Counted from the first letter of the stretch, positions 44,176 to 53,513 are shown. The stretch is 64,000 nucleotides of DNA from Halotalea alkalilenta (GCF_001648175.1 NZ_CP015243.1:682001-746000); one strand, 5' to 3'. The notes: generated by a model from the letters alone, not told the origin. Program-made: numbers and translations.

Positions 44176-45120
44176 GTGGCTTCCTATACCCTGCGCCAGT
44201 TGAAGTACTTCGTCACCACCGTGGAGTGCGGCAGCGTCGCCGAGGCGTCGCGCAAGCTCTACATCGCGCAGCCCTCGATCTCTACCGCGATCAAGAACCT
44301 CGAAGAAAGTTTCGGGGTGCAGCTGTTCATCCGCCACCACGCCCAGGGGGTATCGCTGACGCCGGCGGGCGGACGCTTCTATCGCAAGGCGCAGCAGCTG
44401 CTGCGCGTGGCCCATGAGTTCGAGCAGAACGCCCTGGCCGACAACGACGTGGTCGCAGGCCAAATTGACATCGGCTGTTTCGAGACCGTCGCTCCCTTGA
44501 TCCTGCCGCGCCTGATCGCGGACTTCGGCCAGCGCTATCCGGGGGTCGAGATCCGTCTGCGCGACGGTGAGCAGCACGAACTGGTGCAGGGCCTGACTGC
44601 GGGCAGCTTCGACCTGGCGTTGCTCTACCGCCACGATCTCGACACCACCATCGAGACCGAGGCACTGATGGAGCCCCAGCGCCCCTACGTACTGCTGCCC
44701 GCGGGCCACCGTTTCGCCCTGCGGCAGAGTGTCTCGCTGCACGATCTGGCGCCGGAGCCGATGATCCTGCTCGACGTGCTGCCAAGCCGTAACTACTTCG
44801 TCAGCCTCTTCAACGAACTGGGCCTGAGCCCGCGGATCGTGTTCAGTTCGCCGTCGATCGAGATGGTGCGCGGCATGGTCGGCCAGGGCTTCGGCTTCGC
44901 CATTCTGGTCACCCGCCCACACTGTGACTGCAGCTACGACGGCTGCCGGCTGGTCACGGTCGAGATCGTCGAGCCGGTGACCGGCTCCGGCCTGGTGGCC
45001 GCCTGGCTCAAGCGCGCCCAGTTGACCAGGCCGGCGCGCCTGTTCATCGACTTCTGCAAGGAGCAGCTGGCCGACCCCTGTTACTCATCCCCGGCACGCC
45101 GCAGCGGGACGCCTGGGTAG
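44176..45120 (+). CDS. LysR-family transcriptional regulator
   Basis: A 314-residue regulator. The N-terminal helix-turn-helix reads TLRQLKYFVTTVECGSVAEA and SRKLYIAQPSISTAIKNLEE. The effector-binding domain begins at QIDIGCFETVAPLILPRLI, near residue 95. A GTG start at 44176 is chosen because GAGAGG lies 6 bases upstream and the family sequence starts there. It lies downstream of the polyamine-type transporter and converges with a flavin monooxygenase gene, so either could be its target. A C-terminal Cys-rich turn (HCDCSYDGC) is unusual. Confidence 0.9.
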   Translation: MASYTLRQLKYFVTTVECGSVAEASRKLYIAQPSISTAIKNLEESFGVQLFIRHHAQGVSLTPAGGRFYRKAQQLLRVAHEFEQNALADNDVVAGQIDIGCFETVAPLILPRLIADFGQRYPGVEIRLRDGEQHELVQGLTAGSFDLALLYRHDLDTTIETEALMEPQRPYVLLPAGHRFALRQSVSLHDLAPEPMILLDVLPSRNYFVSLFNELGLSPRIVFSSPSIEMVRGMVGQGFGFAILVTRPHCDCSYDGCRLVTVEIVEPVTGSGLVAAWLKRAQLTRPARLFIDFCKEQLADPCYSSPARRSGTPG

Positions 45121-45139
45121 GAGCGAGGACCTCGGCGGC

Positions 45140-46459
45140 TCAGCCGTCCGCCCGGCGCTGCCCGGCATCGCGATAGGCAAGGTAGCGGCGCTGGATGGTG
45201 ATGTGCTCGGCGATCGTTTTGGCATCGTGCCAGACGCCCCAGATAAAGCTCGACCCCCGGTGCGACAGCCACGGCAGGCCGAGGAAGTAGACCCCCGGCT
45301 CGCTCGACACGCCGCGCTGATGCCGCGGCTTGCCCTGGGCATCGACGGCGTCGACCTGCAGCCAGTCGAAATCGACCGCGTAGCCGGTGGCCCAGATGAT
45401 CGTGCTCACCCCGGCCTCGGCGAGATCGAGTTCGCGCAGGGGCTGGCTCACGCACACGGGCTCCGGGTAGGCGGCACGGGCCTCGGGCTCCGCTGGCAGG
45501 TCGAGGCCGTTGCGCTCGATGTAGGCGTCGGCTGCGTCGAGCAGCGCCAGATAGTTCTCATCGCCGCGGGCCAGATTGTCGGCAAGATCCGGCTGGAAGC
45601 TGACCACGCCCTGATCGAAGGCTCGGGTCACCCCCACCAGGGTGATGCCCTGATGGGCCAGCGCGCGAAAATCGATGGTGTAGCCGCCGCGGGCGCCGCT
45701 GACCGCGATGGTGACATGCTCCTTGCCGGGTTTGGCGACCTGCGCATCCCACTCGCCGAGCACCCCCAGCCACCAGACGAAGTCGCGGTTGCGATAGCTG
45801 CGCGGCGGACGCTCATGCGGCCCGACCGACAGATAGACCCGACGGCCGGCGCGCTGCAGCTCGTCGGCGATCTGGGTGCCCGAGGAGCCTGCGCCCACCA
45901 CCAGCACGGCGCCCTCGGGCAGCTGCTCTGGATTGCGGTAGTCGGCGGAGTGCAGCTGGGTGAGGCGCTCATCCTGCGGTGCGATCGAGGGAATCACCGG
46001 GCGCTGGAAGGGGCCGGTGGCGGCGACCACCCGCTGGGCCTGGATTACGCCGATGGAGGTTTCGACGGTGAAACCCGGTCGTCGAGCGTTGCGGGTGACC
46101 TTCGTCACCTCTACGCCGGTACGGATAGGGGCGTTGAATCTGGCCGCGTAGGCTTCGAAGTAGGCCGCGATCCGATCTTTCGAGGCGAAGGCATCTGGCT
46201 CGAGACCCTCGAATTCCAGGCCCGGAAAGCGATCGTGCCAGGCCGGGCCGTTGGCCACCAGCGAATCCCAGCGCCCGCTGCGCCAGGCTTCGGCGACGCG
46301 CCTGCGCTCGAGCACCAGGTGAGGCACGTCGAGGCGGCTCAGGTGCTCGCTCATCGCAACACCTGCCTGGCCGGCCCCCACCACCAGCGTATCCGTTTCG
46401 ATCGTCTCGGGGCCTGTGTCGGAATCCGTCGGCAGCTTGGATTTGTCGGTCTCGGTCAT
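45140..46459 (-). CDS. Flavin-containing monooxygenase-type NAD(P)/FAD oxidoreductase
   Basis: A 439-residue flavoprotein. The FAD motif is LVVGAGQAGVAMSEHL near residue 25 and the NADPH motif is LVVGAGSSGTQIADEL near residue 178. The ATGYAVDF segment is typical of the group. These enzymes oxygenate small N- or S-compounds or act as Baeyer-Villiger enzymes; the short FMO fingerprint is not perfect, so the substrate is open. AGAAGG stands 6 bases before the ATG at 46459. The neighbouring LysR gene and polyamine-type transporter may belong to the same pathway (inference). Confidence 0.85.
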   Translation of the reverse strand: MTETDKSKLPTDSDTGPETIETDTLVVGAGQAGVAMSEHLSRLDVPHLVLERRRVAEAWRSGRWDSLVANGPAWHDRFPGLEFEGLEPDAFASKDRIAAYFEAYAARFNAPIRTGVEVTKVTRNARRPGFTVETSIGVIQAQRVVAATGPFQRPVIPSIAPQDERLTQLHSADYRNPEQLPEGAVLVVGAGSSGTQIADELQRAGRRVYLSVGPHERPPRSYRNRDFVWWLGVLGEWDAQVAKPGKEHVTIAVSGARGGYTIDFRALAHQGITLVGVTRAFDQGVVSFQPDLADNLARGDENYLALLDAADAYIERNGLDLPAEPEARAAYPEPVCVSQPLRELDLAEAGVSTIIWATGYAVDFDWLQVDAVDAQGKPRHQRGVSSEPGVYFLGLPWLSHRGSSFIWGVWHDAKTIAEHITIQRRYLAYRDAGQRRADG

Positions 46460-46691
46460 GACGTGCCTTCTGATGTTGGTCGTAGGTCGCGAGGCCGCTG
46501 TGCCACCGGCGACCACTGCGCCCATTCTGTGCAGCGCGTGCGATGGGCGAAATTAGGATTTTTGTCGTTGCTGGTGAGGAAAAAGCTGTTCGGACCGGAT
46601 GTGGGGCCCCCACGCTCCCCGGAGGAGCAAGCGCCGTGGCCTATGCACGGCGCTTATCCTGCGATCTCCACGCGCTCGGCTCGCGCGGGAT

Positions 46692-46705
46692 GTTTCATGT
46701 GAAAC
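46692..46705. promoter_or_regulatory. parS-like palindrome, variant (site 4)
   Basis: GTTTCATGTGAAAC, one base different from the other four sites (CATG instead of CACG in the centre), which breaks perfect symmetry. It is intergenic, just downstream of the YcaQ-like gene. Binding strength may be reduced. Confidence 0.6.
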
Positions 46706-46725
46706 GGTGGGTCAGCCGCGCCGGT

Positions 46726-47946
46726 TCAGCGCCGATGCTGCAGCAGCGGTACCAGGCGGCTTGCCAGCGGGCGTGGGCAGGAGAGCTTCAGTCGCGGCAG
46801 TTCGAGCCAGTCGGCGAGGCGCTCGAGCTCGAGCGCCAGCGCTTCGAGCTCGTACTCGTCGATGGCAAGGTCGGGCTCCTGGTGGACGGCGAGCAGTTCG
46901 AGGATGCCTTCGCGCCGCCGGGTGCGCAGGTCGAGCCGAGCGACCATGCGCTCACCAAAGAGGAAGGGCAGTACGTAGTAGCCATAGCGGCGCTTGCCCT
47001 CGGGCACATAGATTTCGAGCCGGTAATGGAAGCCGAACAGCCGTTCGGTGCGCGCTCGATCCCAGATCAGCGGATCGAACGGGGCGAGCAGTGCACTGGT
47101 CTCGATCCGTCGGGGAATCACCGGGTCGCCGACCAGATAGCCGGGGCCGCGCCAGCCCTCGACCTCGACCGGGCGCAGCCGGCCCTCTTCGACCAGCGCT
47201 TGCAGCGCCTCCTGGGTCGCCTTGGGCGAGAGCCGGTAGTAGTCGCGAAGATCGCGCTGGGTGGCGACGCCGAGCGCCCTGGCCGAGCGCTCGACCAGCT
47301 CGCGCTGGGCTGCGGCGGCGTCCGGTTCCGGGCGAGCCAGTACCGCTTCAGGCAGTACACGCTCGGGCAGGTCGTAGAGCCGTTCGAAACCGCGCCGGCC
47401 GGAGACGGTCACCAAGCCTGCGGCGAACAGCCACTCCAGCGCCTGTTTCTCATCGCTCCAGTCCCACCAGGGGCCGGCCGGGCCCTGGCGGGTATTGAGC
47501 GCGGACGCCGGGCGCGCGCCGTGGCGCTCGATCTCGCCCAGCACCCGCTCGATGACGTCGCGGTGCTCGGCGCCGAAGCGCGCGAGCCCCTTGTAGATGC
47601 CCACCCCCGCACGAGCCTCCAGCATCCGCCAGCGCATCGCCGGGTAGAGCTCGAGCGGCAGCAGTGAGGCTTCATGCCCCCAGTACTCGAACAGCTGGCG
47701 GTGGCGCCCGGCGCTCCACGCCGCCTCGTCGAGCAGCTGGCGCGGGTAGTCGCCGAGCCGCGAGAACAGCGGCAGGTAATGGGCGCGCACCACGGCATTG
47801 ACCGAATCGATCTGTAGCACCTGGATGCGTTCGAGCATCCGGCGCAGGTGTCCGCGGTCGCAGCGTTGCGGTCGCGGCGTGGCGAACCCCTGGGCGCTGA
47901 GCGCAAGGCGCCGCGCTTGGCTCGCCGACAGCCGCTCGCGCGCCAT
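46726..47946 (-). CDS. YcaQ/AlkZ-like winged-helix DNA glycosylase
   Basis: A 406-residue protein of the HTH_42 (DUF1006) family. It shows RLALSAQGFATPRPQ at the N-terminus, the catalytic QxD-type motif in VLQIDSVNAVVRAHYLP near residue 40, FEYWGHEASLLP and a C-terminal FDPLIWDRARTERLFGFHYR. Relatives excise alkylated bases and unhook interstrand crosslinks. The start at 47946 lies 4 bases after the gmhB stop, so both are probably co-transcribed. Confidence 0.88.
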   Translation of the reverse strand: MARERLSASQARRLALSAQGFATPRPQRCDRGHLRRMLERIQVLQIDSVNAVVRAHYLPLFSRLGDYPRQLLDEAAWSAGRHRQLFEYWGHEASLLPLELYPAMRWRMLEARAGVGIYKGLARFGAEHRDVIERVLGEIERHGARPASALNTRQGPAGPWWDWSDEKQALEWLFAAGLVTVSGRRGFERLYDLPERVLPEAVLARPEPDAAAAQRELVERSARALGVATQRDLRDYYRLSPKATQEALQALVEEGRLRPVEVEGWRGPGYLVGDPVIPRRIETSALLAPFDPLIWDRARTERLFGFHYRLEIYVPEGKRRYGYYVLPFLFGERMVARLDLRTRRREGILELLAVHQEPDLAIDEYELEALALELERLADWLELPRLKLSCPRPLASRLVPLLQHRR

Positions 47947-47950
47947 CGGC

Positions 47951-48520
47951 TCAGTGCTCCGCCAGCAGCCGATCGGCGAAGTCGGCCAGCGAGGCGAAGC
48001 GCGCGACCCGCTCGGGGTGCTCGAGTGCACCGAGCTTGCCCAAGGTCTCCTCGCCGTTGCCGGTCAGCACCAGCGCCACCCGGGTGCCCGCCGCCTCGCC
48101 GGCCTGCAGGTCGCGCAGCGAGTCGCCGACCATCCAGGCGGTGGTGAGGTCGGTGAGGCCGAGCGCGTCTCGAATCGACAGCAGCATCCCCGGCAGCGGT
48201 TTGCGGCAGGCGCAGCCATCGTCGGGCCCGTGGGGGCAGACCTCGATCCGCGCCAGCTCGCCACCGGCTTCAGCAACCAGCGCAGTGAGGTGGGCGTGCA
48301 TCCGTTCGAGCGCATCAGGCGTGATCAGGCCGCGGGCTATGCCTGATTGGTTGGTCGCCACCGCGACGCGATAGCCCGCGCGGTACAGCTTCGCGATCGC
48401 CTCGATCGCGCCGGGCAGCGGTATCCACTCATCGAGGTTCTTGACGAAGGATTTGGAGTCGCGATTGATCACGCCGTCGCGATCGAGGATCACCAACTTA
48501 TCAATCGTTTTGTCGAACAT
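47951..48520 (-). CDS. gmhB: D-glycero-beta-D-manno-heptose 1,7-bisphosphate 7-phosphatase
   Basis: A 189-residue HAD phosphatase that removes the 7-phosphate during ADP-heptose synthesis. The nucleophile motif is VILDRDGVINRDS near residue 10, and the zinc-binding loop typical of GmhB reads CPHGPDDGCACRKP near residue 96. NQSGIARGLI is also diagnostic. The partner enzymes HldE and HldD are encoded at 62674 and 52554. Confidence 0.94.
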   Translation of the reverse strand: MFDKTIDKLVILDRDGVINRDSKSFVKNLDEWIPLPGAIEAIAKLYRAGYRVAVATNQSGIARGLITPDALERMHAHLTALVAEAGGELARIEVCPHGPDDGCACRKPLPGMLLSIRDALGLTDLTTAWMVGDSLRDLQAGEAAGTRVALVLTGNGEETLGKLGALEHPERVARFASLADFADRLLAEH

Positions 48521-48614
48521 CGGGCCTTCCCTGGGCAGAGGACCCCCAGTTTAGGCACCCCGGCGGACTAAACCAACCGCCCGGGCGAATCGGCATTCAT
48601 GGCGCAGCCCTGGG

Positions 48615-48998
48615 TCAGCGCGGCGCCAGCCAGTCGACCAGGGTGAAGCCGAGCAGCGTCATCGCAAGCGATCCCAGCAGGTGTGTGCTGATGATCGCCA
48701 GTGCCCAGCCCGGATGGCCGCTGGTGAGCATCGTTACTACCTCGGCGGAGAAGGTCGAGAAGGTGGTCAGCCCCCCGCAAAAGCCGGTCACGATCAGCGC
48801 GCGCCATACCGGGTCGATGCCCGGCAGACGCAGGAGGATCGCCAGCGCCAGACCGACGACCAGGCCGCCGACCAGATTGACCGTCAGCGTGCCCAGCGGC
48901 AGGGCGGGAAACAGGCCGTTCAAGCGCAGGCCGAGCCACCAGCGCAAAACGCTGCCGGTGGCGCCACCGAGGGCTACGGCGATGAGGGAAGCAAGCAT
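48615..48998 (-). CDS. crcB: Fluoride channel CrcB/Fluc
   Basis: A 127-residue inner-membrane protein with four helices that exports fluoride as a dimer. Signatures are ALGGATGSVLRWWLG, the conserved Asn in GTLTVNLVGG and GFCGGLTTFSTFSAE. The start at 48998 has GGAGAG 5 bases upstream and gives the usual length. A fluoride riboswitch precedes it, which fixes both function and regulation. Confidence 0.96.
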   Translation of the reverse strand: MLASLIAVALGGATGSVLRWWLGLRLNGLFPALPLGTLTVNLVGGLVVGLALAILLRLPGIDPVWRALIVTGFCGGLTTFSTFSAEVVTMLTSGHPGWALAIISTHLLGSLAMTLLGFTLVDWLAPR

Positions 48999-49100
48999 AT
49001 GGACTCTCCGACCACGAATGTCGAGGCGCTCGCGGCAGCGAAGAGAGCACGGTGGCGCGGCCCACGCAGCGCTCCTCGAGAGCTGGCTCGAGCGCAGTGC

Positions 49101-49190
49101 GTAGGCATCATCGGCCCGGTGAGGGCGGTTCGCTTCGTGATTCGCTGGGTGAATGGCCGAAGGCTGGAGGCATGCCATCTCCAGTTCCCA
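49101..49190 (-). ncRNA. Fluoride riboswitch (crcB RNA)
   Basis: On the minus strand the leader reads GGAGATGGCATGCCTCC (49182 downwards), then AACCGCCCTCACCGGG, then CCGATGATGCCTAC ending at 49101. These are the conserved blocks of the crcB/fluoride aptamer: the first stem with GATGGCAT loop, the ACC-GCCC...GGGC stem, and GATGATGCC, whose ATGCC can form the pseudoknot with GGCAT. The 36-base link between the first stem and the AACCGC block is longer than in the Pseudomonas example I know and may fold into an extra hairpin. The remaining 100 bases to crcB form the expression platform. Confidence 0.87.
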
Positions 49191-49261
49191 GGATAGTGTC
49201 TGGCGATTGGGGTCGCAATGTGCGCGGTGGCGCGGTGCAAAAGAGTGGCCGCTGATGTGAC

Positions 49262-49297
49262 GAGGCCCGTTCGGCTTGCGCCGAACGGGCCTCTTTT
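49262..49297. terminator. Strong hairpin downstream of glyS
   Basis: A perfect 14-base stem, GAGGCCCGTTCGGC (49262-49275) with its complement at 49280-49293, loop TTGC. The T-run (TTTT) is on the plus side only; on the minus strand, the glyS direction, AAAA precedes the hairpin and no T-run follows. It lies between glyS and the fluoride leader, so it probably still separates the two transcripts. Confidence 0.65.
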
Positions 49298-49321
49298 CGC
49301 CACTGGCCTGCTAGTCAGCGC

Positions 49322-51400
49322 TTACTGCGGCAGCAGCGAGATATCGGCGACTTCGAGGAACAGTGCTTGCAGGCTCGCGAGCAGGGCGAGGCGATTGCCG
49401 CGGATGCGCGGGTTTTCAGCCATCACCATCACCTGTTCGAAGAACGCATCCACCGGGCCTTGCAGCGAGGCGAGCGCGTCGAGCGCCGGCTGGTAGGCGC
49501 CATGGGCGAGCAGCGGCGCGGTTTCTTCGCGCAGGCGCTGTACGGCCGCGGCGAGATCGCGCTCCGCATCGCTTTCGAACAGCCCGGGGTCGACCGCGGC
49601 CGGCAGCGGCTCTTCGTACTTCGCCAGGATGTTGGCGACTCGCTTGTTGGCGGCGGCCAGCGCCTTGGACTCGGCCCTGTCGCCGAACGCCTGGACGGCT
49701 CGCAGCCGGCGGGCGAAGTCGAGCGGGCGGGTGACCGGGCGGGCGCGTACCGCGTTGTAGACGTCGGTGTCGATCCCTTCGTCCTGGGCCCAGGCGCGCA
49801 GCCGCTCGAGCATGTAGTCGAGTACGTCGAGGGCGAGGCCTTGGCGGTCGTCGTCGCTGAGTTCGACATGCTGTTCGACCGCGAGGTGGAGCAGCGCCTT
49901 GAGGTCGAGGTCGAACTCGCCCTTGATCAGGATGTTGAGCACCCCGATCGCCGCGCGGCGCAGGGCGAACGGGTCCTTGGCGCCGGTCGGGCGTTGGCCG
50001 ATGCCGAATATCCCGGTGAGGGTGTCGAGGCGGTCCGCCAGCGCCAGGGCGACGCCGGTCTTGGTCGAGGGAATCTCGTCCGCGGCGTTGCGTGGCAGGT
50101 ACTGCTGCTGGATGGCCAGTGCCACCTCTTCCGGTTCGCCGGCATCGCGGGCGTAGTAGGTGCCCATGATGCCCTGCAGCTCGGGGAATTCGAGCACCAT
50201 CTCGGTGACTAGGTCGCATTTGCAGAGCTGGGCTGCGCGAATCGCCGCCTGGCGGTCGCCCTCGATCAGCTCGCTGATCGCGCCGGCGAGCGCCTCGAGC
50301 CGGCGCGACTTGTCGGCCAGCGAGCCGAGCCGGCGCTGGAACACCACCGACTCGAGCATCGGCCGGCGCGCGTCGAGGGGCTTGGTGCGATCGGTCTGGT
50401 AGAAGAAGGCGGCGTCCGACAGGCGCGGGCGGATCACCCGCTCGTTGCCCTCGATCACCTGGCGCGGATCGCTGCTCTCGAGGTTGGCGATGGTGATGAA
50501 CGAGGGCAGCAGCCGGCCTTCGGCGTCGAGCAGGTGGAAGTACTTCTGGTTCGCCTTCATCGACGAGATCAGGCACTCCTGCGGTACCTCGAGGAAGCGG
50601 CTATCGAAGCTACCGGTCAGCGCCACCGGCCACTCGACCAGCCCCGCGACCTCGGTGAGCAGGGCCTCGTCGATCACCGCGGTGGCCCCGATCCTGGCCG
50701 CTTCGGCCTCGACCTGGGCGCGGATGGCCTCGCGCCGACGCTCTGGATCGGCGATCACGTAGCCGGGGGATTCGAGCTTGGCGAGGTAGTCGTCGGCGTG
50801 GTCGAGCTCGATCGGCGCGGGGCAGTGGACGCGGTGGCCGAGGGTAGTGCGGCCGGAAGCCAGACCGAGGACCGCGCCTTCCACCAGCTGGCCGCCATAG
50901 AGCATCGTCAGCCAGTGCACCGGGCGGGAGAACTCGATCCTGGATGCACCCCAGCGCATGTTCTTCGGCACCGGCAGCTGTGCCACCGCGCGCTCGACGA
51001 TGCCCGGCAGCAGCGCCACCGTGGCTTCGCCCGGCTGGACCTGGCGATAGCCGATGCGCGGGCCTTTGTCGGTATCGATGGTGGCGAGCTCGGCGACGTC
51101 GATGCCCAGCGAGGCGGCGAAGCCGAGCGCGGCCTTGGTCGGCTCGCCGTCCTTGAAGGCGGCGGCCAGCGCAGGACCGAGGCGTTCGGTCTCGCGATCG
51201 GGCTGGCGCGCGGCCAGCCGTTCGACGCTCACCGCGAGCCGGCGCGGAGTGGCGTAGGCGTGCACTTCGCCGAAGTTCAGGCCGGCGCCGCCGAGGCTTT
51301 CACGGATGCTCGCGGCGAAGGATTCAGCCAGCGCGGGCAGGCTTTTCGGGGGCAGCTCTTCGCAACCCAGTTCGACCAGGAAAGTGGAGTCCGATGACAT
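49322..51400 (-). CDS. glyS: Glycyl-tRNA synthetase beta subunit
   Basis: A 692-residue subunit of the bacterial alpha2beta2 glycyl-tRNA synthetase. It starts with TFLVELGCEELPPKSLPAL and includes NMRWGASRIEFSRPVHWL, VPQECLISSMKANQKYF and SLADKSRRLEAL. It recognises tRNA-Gly. The ATG at 51400 is used because AGAAGG lies 7 bases upstream, inside the end of glyQ; the in-frame TTG at 51406 is less likely. It is co-transcribed with glyQ. Confidence 0.97.
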   Translation of the reverse strand: MSSDSTFLVELGCEELPPKSLPALAESFAASIRESLGGAGLNFGEVHAYATPRRLAVSVERLAARQPDRETERLGPALAAAFKDGEPTKAALGFAASLGIDVAELATIDTDKGPRIGYRQVQPGEATVALLPGIVERAVAQLPVPKNMRWGASRIEFSRPVHWLTMLYGGQLVEGAVLGLASGRTTLGHRVHCPAPIELDHADDYLAKLESPGYVIADPERRREAIRAQVEAEAARIGATAVIDEALLTEVAGLVEWPVALTGSFDSRFLEVPQECLISSMKANQKYFHLLDAEGRLLPSFITIANLESSDPRQVIEGNERVIRPRLSDAAFFYQTDRTKPLDARRPMLESVVFQRRLGSLADKSRRLEALAGAISELIEGDRQAAIRAAQLCKCDLVTEMVLEFPELQGIMGTYYARDAGEPEEVALAIQQQYLPRNAADEIPSTKTGVALALADRLDTLTGIFGIGQRPTGAKDPFALRRAAIGVLNILIKGEFDLDLKALLHLAVEQHVELSDDDRQGLALDVLDYMLERLRAWAQDEGIDTDVYNAVRARPVTRPLDFARRLRAVQAFGDRAESKALAAANKRVANILAKYEEPLPAAVDPGLFESDAERDLAAAVQRLREETAPLLAHGAYQPALDALASLQGPVDAFFEQVMVMAENPRIRGNRLALLASLQALFLEVADISLLPQ

Positions 51401-51402
51401 GC

Positions 51403-52395
51403 TCAAGCCTTCTGTTCTTGCGCGGATGCGGTGGAGGCGGCGGCCTCGAGTTCGGCCCGGTGGGCGGCTAGCAGCGGCTCGCGGATATCCGGATCTGCAA
51501 GCGGGAAACCGGCCTCCAGGCGGGAGGCGTAGTACGCGTGGGCGACGTCGCGGGCCATGGTGCGCACGCGCAGGATGTAGCGCTGGCGCTCGGTGACCGA
51601 GACCGCATGGCGGGCGTCGAGCAGGTTGAAGGTGTGCGAGGCCTTGAGCACCTGCTCATAGGCGGGCAGCGGCAGCTTGGCTTCGAGCAGCCGGGAGCAG
51701 GCCTTTTCACACTGCTCGAAGGCGGCGAACAGCACCTCTACGTCAGCGTATTCGAAGTTGTAGGCCGACTGCTCGCGCTCGTTTTGCAGGTAGACGTCGC
51801 CATAGCTGACCTCGATGCCCTCCGGCGAGCGTGCCCAGACCAGGTCGTAGACGCTGTCGACGTCCTGCAGGTACATCGCCAGGCGCTCGAGCCCGTAGGT
51901 CAGCTCACCGGTGACCGGAAAGCACTCTATCCCACCGGCCTGCTGGAAATAGGTGAACTGGGTCACCTCCATGCCGTTGAGCCACACCTCCCAGCCAAGG
52001 CCCCAGGCGCCGAGGGTCGGAGACTCCCAGTTATCCTCGACGAAGCGGATGTCGTGGATCTCGGGGTCGAGGCCGAGATAGCGCAGTGAGCCGAGGTAGA
52101 GGTCCTGAAGATCCGGCGGCGAAGGCTTCATCACCACCTGGAACTGGTAGTAGTGCTGCAGCCGGTTGGGGTTTTCGCCATAGCGGCCGTCGGTCGGGCG
52201 CCGCGACGGCTGGACGTAGGCGGCGTTCCAGCGTTCCGGACCGATCGAGCGCAGGAAGGTGGCCGGATGGAAGGTGCCCGCGCCGACCTCCATGTCGAGC
52301 GGCTGCATGATCACGCAGCCGCGCTCGGCCCAGTACTGCTGGAGGGCGAGGATCAGGCCCTGAAAGGTTGTCACGTCTGGCGTCGACTGTGTCAT
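51403..52395 (-). CDS. glyQ: Glycyl-tRNA synthetase alpha subunit
   Basis: A 330-residue catalytic subunit (class II fold) that activates glycine. Signatures are [38 protein letters not shown] and [19 protein letters not shown]. The start at 52395 is preceded by GGACGGAG. Its stop lies 2 bases before the glyS start. The gene is divergent from hldD. Confidence 0.97.
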   Translation of the reverse strand: MTQSTPDVTTFQGLILALQQYWAERGCVIMQPLDMEVGAGTFHPATFLRSIGPERWNAAYVQPSRRPTDGRYGENPNRLQHYYQFQVVMKPSPPDLQDLYLGSLRYLGLDPEIHDIRFVEDNWESPTLGAWGLGWEVWLNGMEVTQFTYFQQAGGIECFPVTGELTYGLERLAMYLQDVDSVYDLVWARSPEGIEVSYGDVYLQNEREQSAYNFEYADVEVLFAAFEQCEKACSRLLEAKLPLPAYEQVLKASHTFNLLDARHAVSVTERQRYILRVRTMARDVAHAYYASRLEAGFPLADPDIREPLLAAHRAELEAAASTASAQEQKA

Positions 52396-52553
52396 TGGCT
52401 CCGTCCGGCTGGGATGGCGGCCCATCCCGGCCGAGCGGCGGGTGAGCCTAGAATTCATGAATTAAAAGACCCGCAAGTATACAATCGACCTCTATTTGGT
52501 TATAGGGCTGCGCCGCCCATCGGGGCGTGGCCGCGACACCAGCGGAGAGAAAC

Positions 52554-53513
52554 ATGATCGTAGTGACCGGCGGAGCCGGCTTCATCGGCTCCAATATCGT
52601 CAAGGGCCTGAACGATCGCGGCCGCGATGACATCATCGTGGTCGACGACCTGACCGACGGCACCAAATTCGTCAACCTGGTCGACTGTCGGATCAGTGAT
52701 TATCTCGACGTCGACGAATTCCGCGCGATGCTCAGAGAGGGGCGGCTGCCCGCGATCGATGCGGTGTTCCACCAGGGCGCCTGCTCGGCCACCACCGAGT
52801 GGAACGGCAAGTACATGCTGGACAACAACTTCACCTATTCGAAGGAGCTGTTCCACTACTGCCAGGATCATCGGGTGGCGTTCCTCTATGCCTCCTCGGC
52901 GGCGACCTACGGCGCCAGCCCGGTGTTCCGCGAGGTGCCCGAGTTCGAGCGCCCGCTCAACGTCTACGGCTACTCCAAGTTGTTGTTCGACCAGTACGTG
53001 CGCGCGCGCGAGCATGCGCTCACCGCCCAGGTCGTCGGGTTTCGCTACTTCAACGTCTATGGCCCGCGCGAGCAGCACAAGGGCAGCATGGCGAGCGTCG
53101 CTTTCCATCATCACCAGCAGGTCCGCGATGGACAGGATCCGAAGCTGTTCGGCGCGTGGGACGGCTTCGAGGCCGGGATGCAGAGCCGGGACTTCATCTA
53201 CGTCGGCGACGTGGTGGCGGCCAACCTGTGGTTCCTCGACCATCCGGAGAAGTCCGGGGTGTTCAATCTCGGCACCGGTCGCGCCGAGCCGTTCAAGGCC
53301 ATCGCCGAGACGGTGATCGACTACTACGGCAAGGGCGACATCGAGTACATCGACTTCCCTGAGCAGCTCAAGGGACGCTACCAGAGCTACACCTGCGCCG
53401 ACATCGCACGGCTGCGTGAGGCCGGCTTCGATCATTCGTTCAAGACCGTTGCCGAGGGCGTGCGCGCCTATCTGGAATGGCTCAACGCGGACCGGGTGGC
53501 TGCCTCGAAGTGA
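52554..53513 (+). CDS. hldD: ADP-L-glycero-D-manno-heptose 6-epimerase
   Basis: A 319-residue short-chain dehydrogenase-type epimerase that converts ADP-D,D-heptose to the L,D form used in the LPS inner core. NADP-binding motif [18 protein letters not shown] at the N-terminus, [27 protein letters not shown], the catalytic Tyr in [18 protein letters not shown] lies 6 bases before the ATG. The next gene, waaF, starts within its stop (GTGA). Confidence 0.97.
   Translation: MIVVTGGAGFIGSNIVKGLNDRGRDDIIVVDDLTDGTKFVNLVDCRISDYLDVDEFRAMLREGRLPAIDAVFHQGACSATTEWNGKYMLDNNFTYSKELFHYCQDHRVAFLYASSAATYGASPVFREVPEFERPLNVYGYSKLLFDQYVRAREHALTAQVVGFRYFNVYGPREQHKGSMASVAFHHHQQVRDGQDPKLFGAWDGFEAGMQSRDFIYVGDVVAANLWFLDHPEKSGVFNLGTGRAEPFKAIAETVIDYYGKGDIEYIDFPEQLKGRYQSYTCADIARLREAGFDHSFKTVAEGVRAYLEWLNADRVAASK

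Noticed and set aside
45203..46702. 499-codon plus-strand frame opposite the flavin monooxygenase
   Set aside because: No motif; the minus strand has two dinucleotide-binding motifs.
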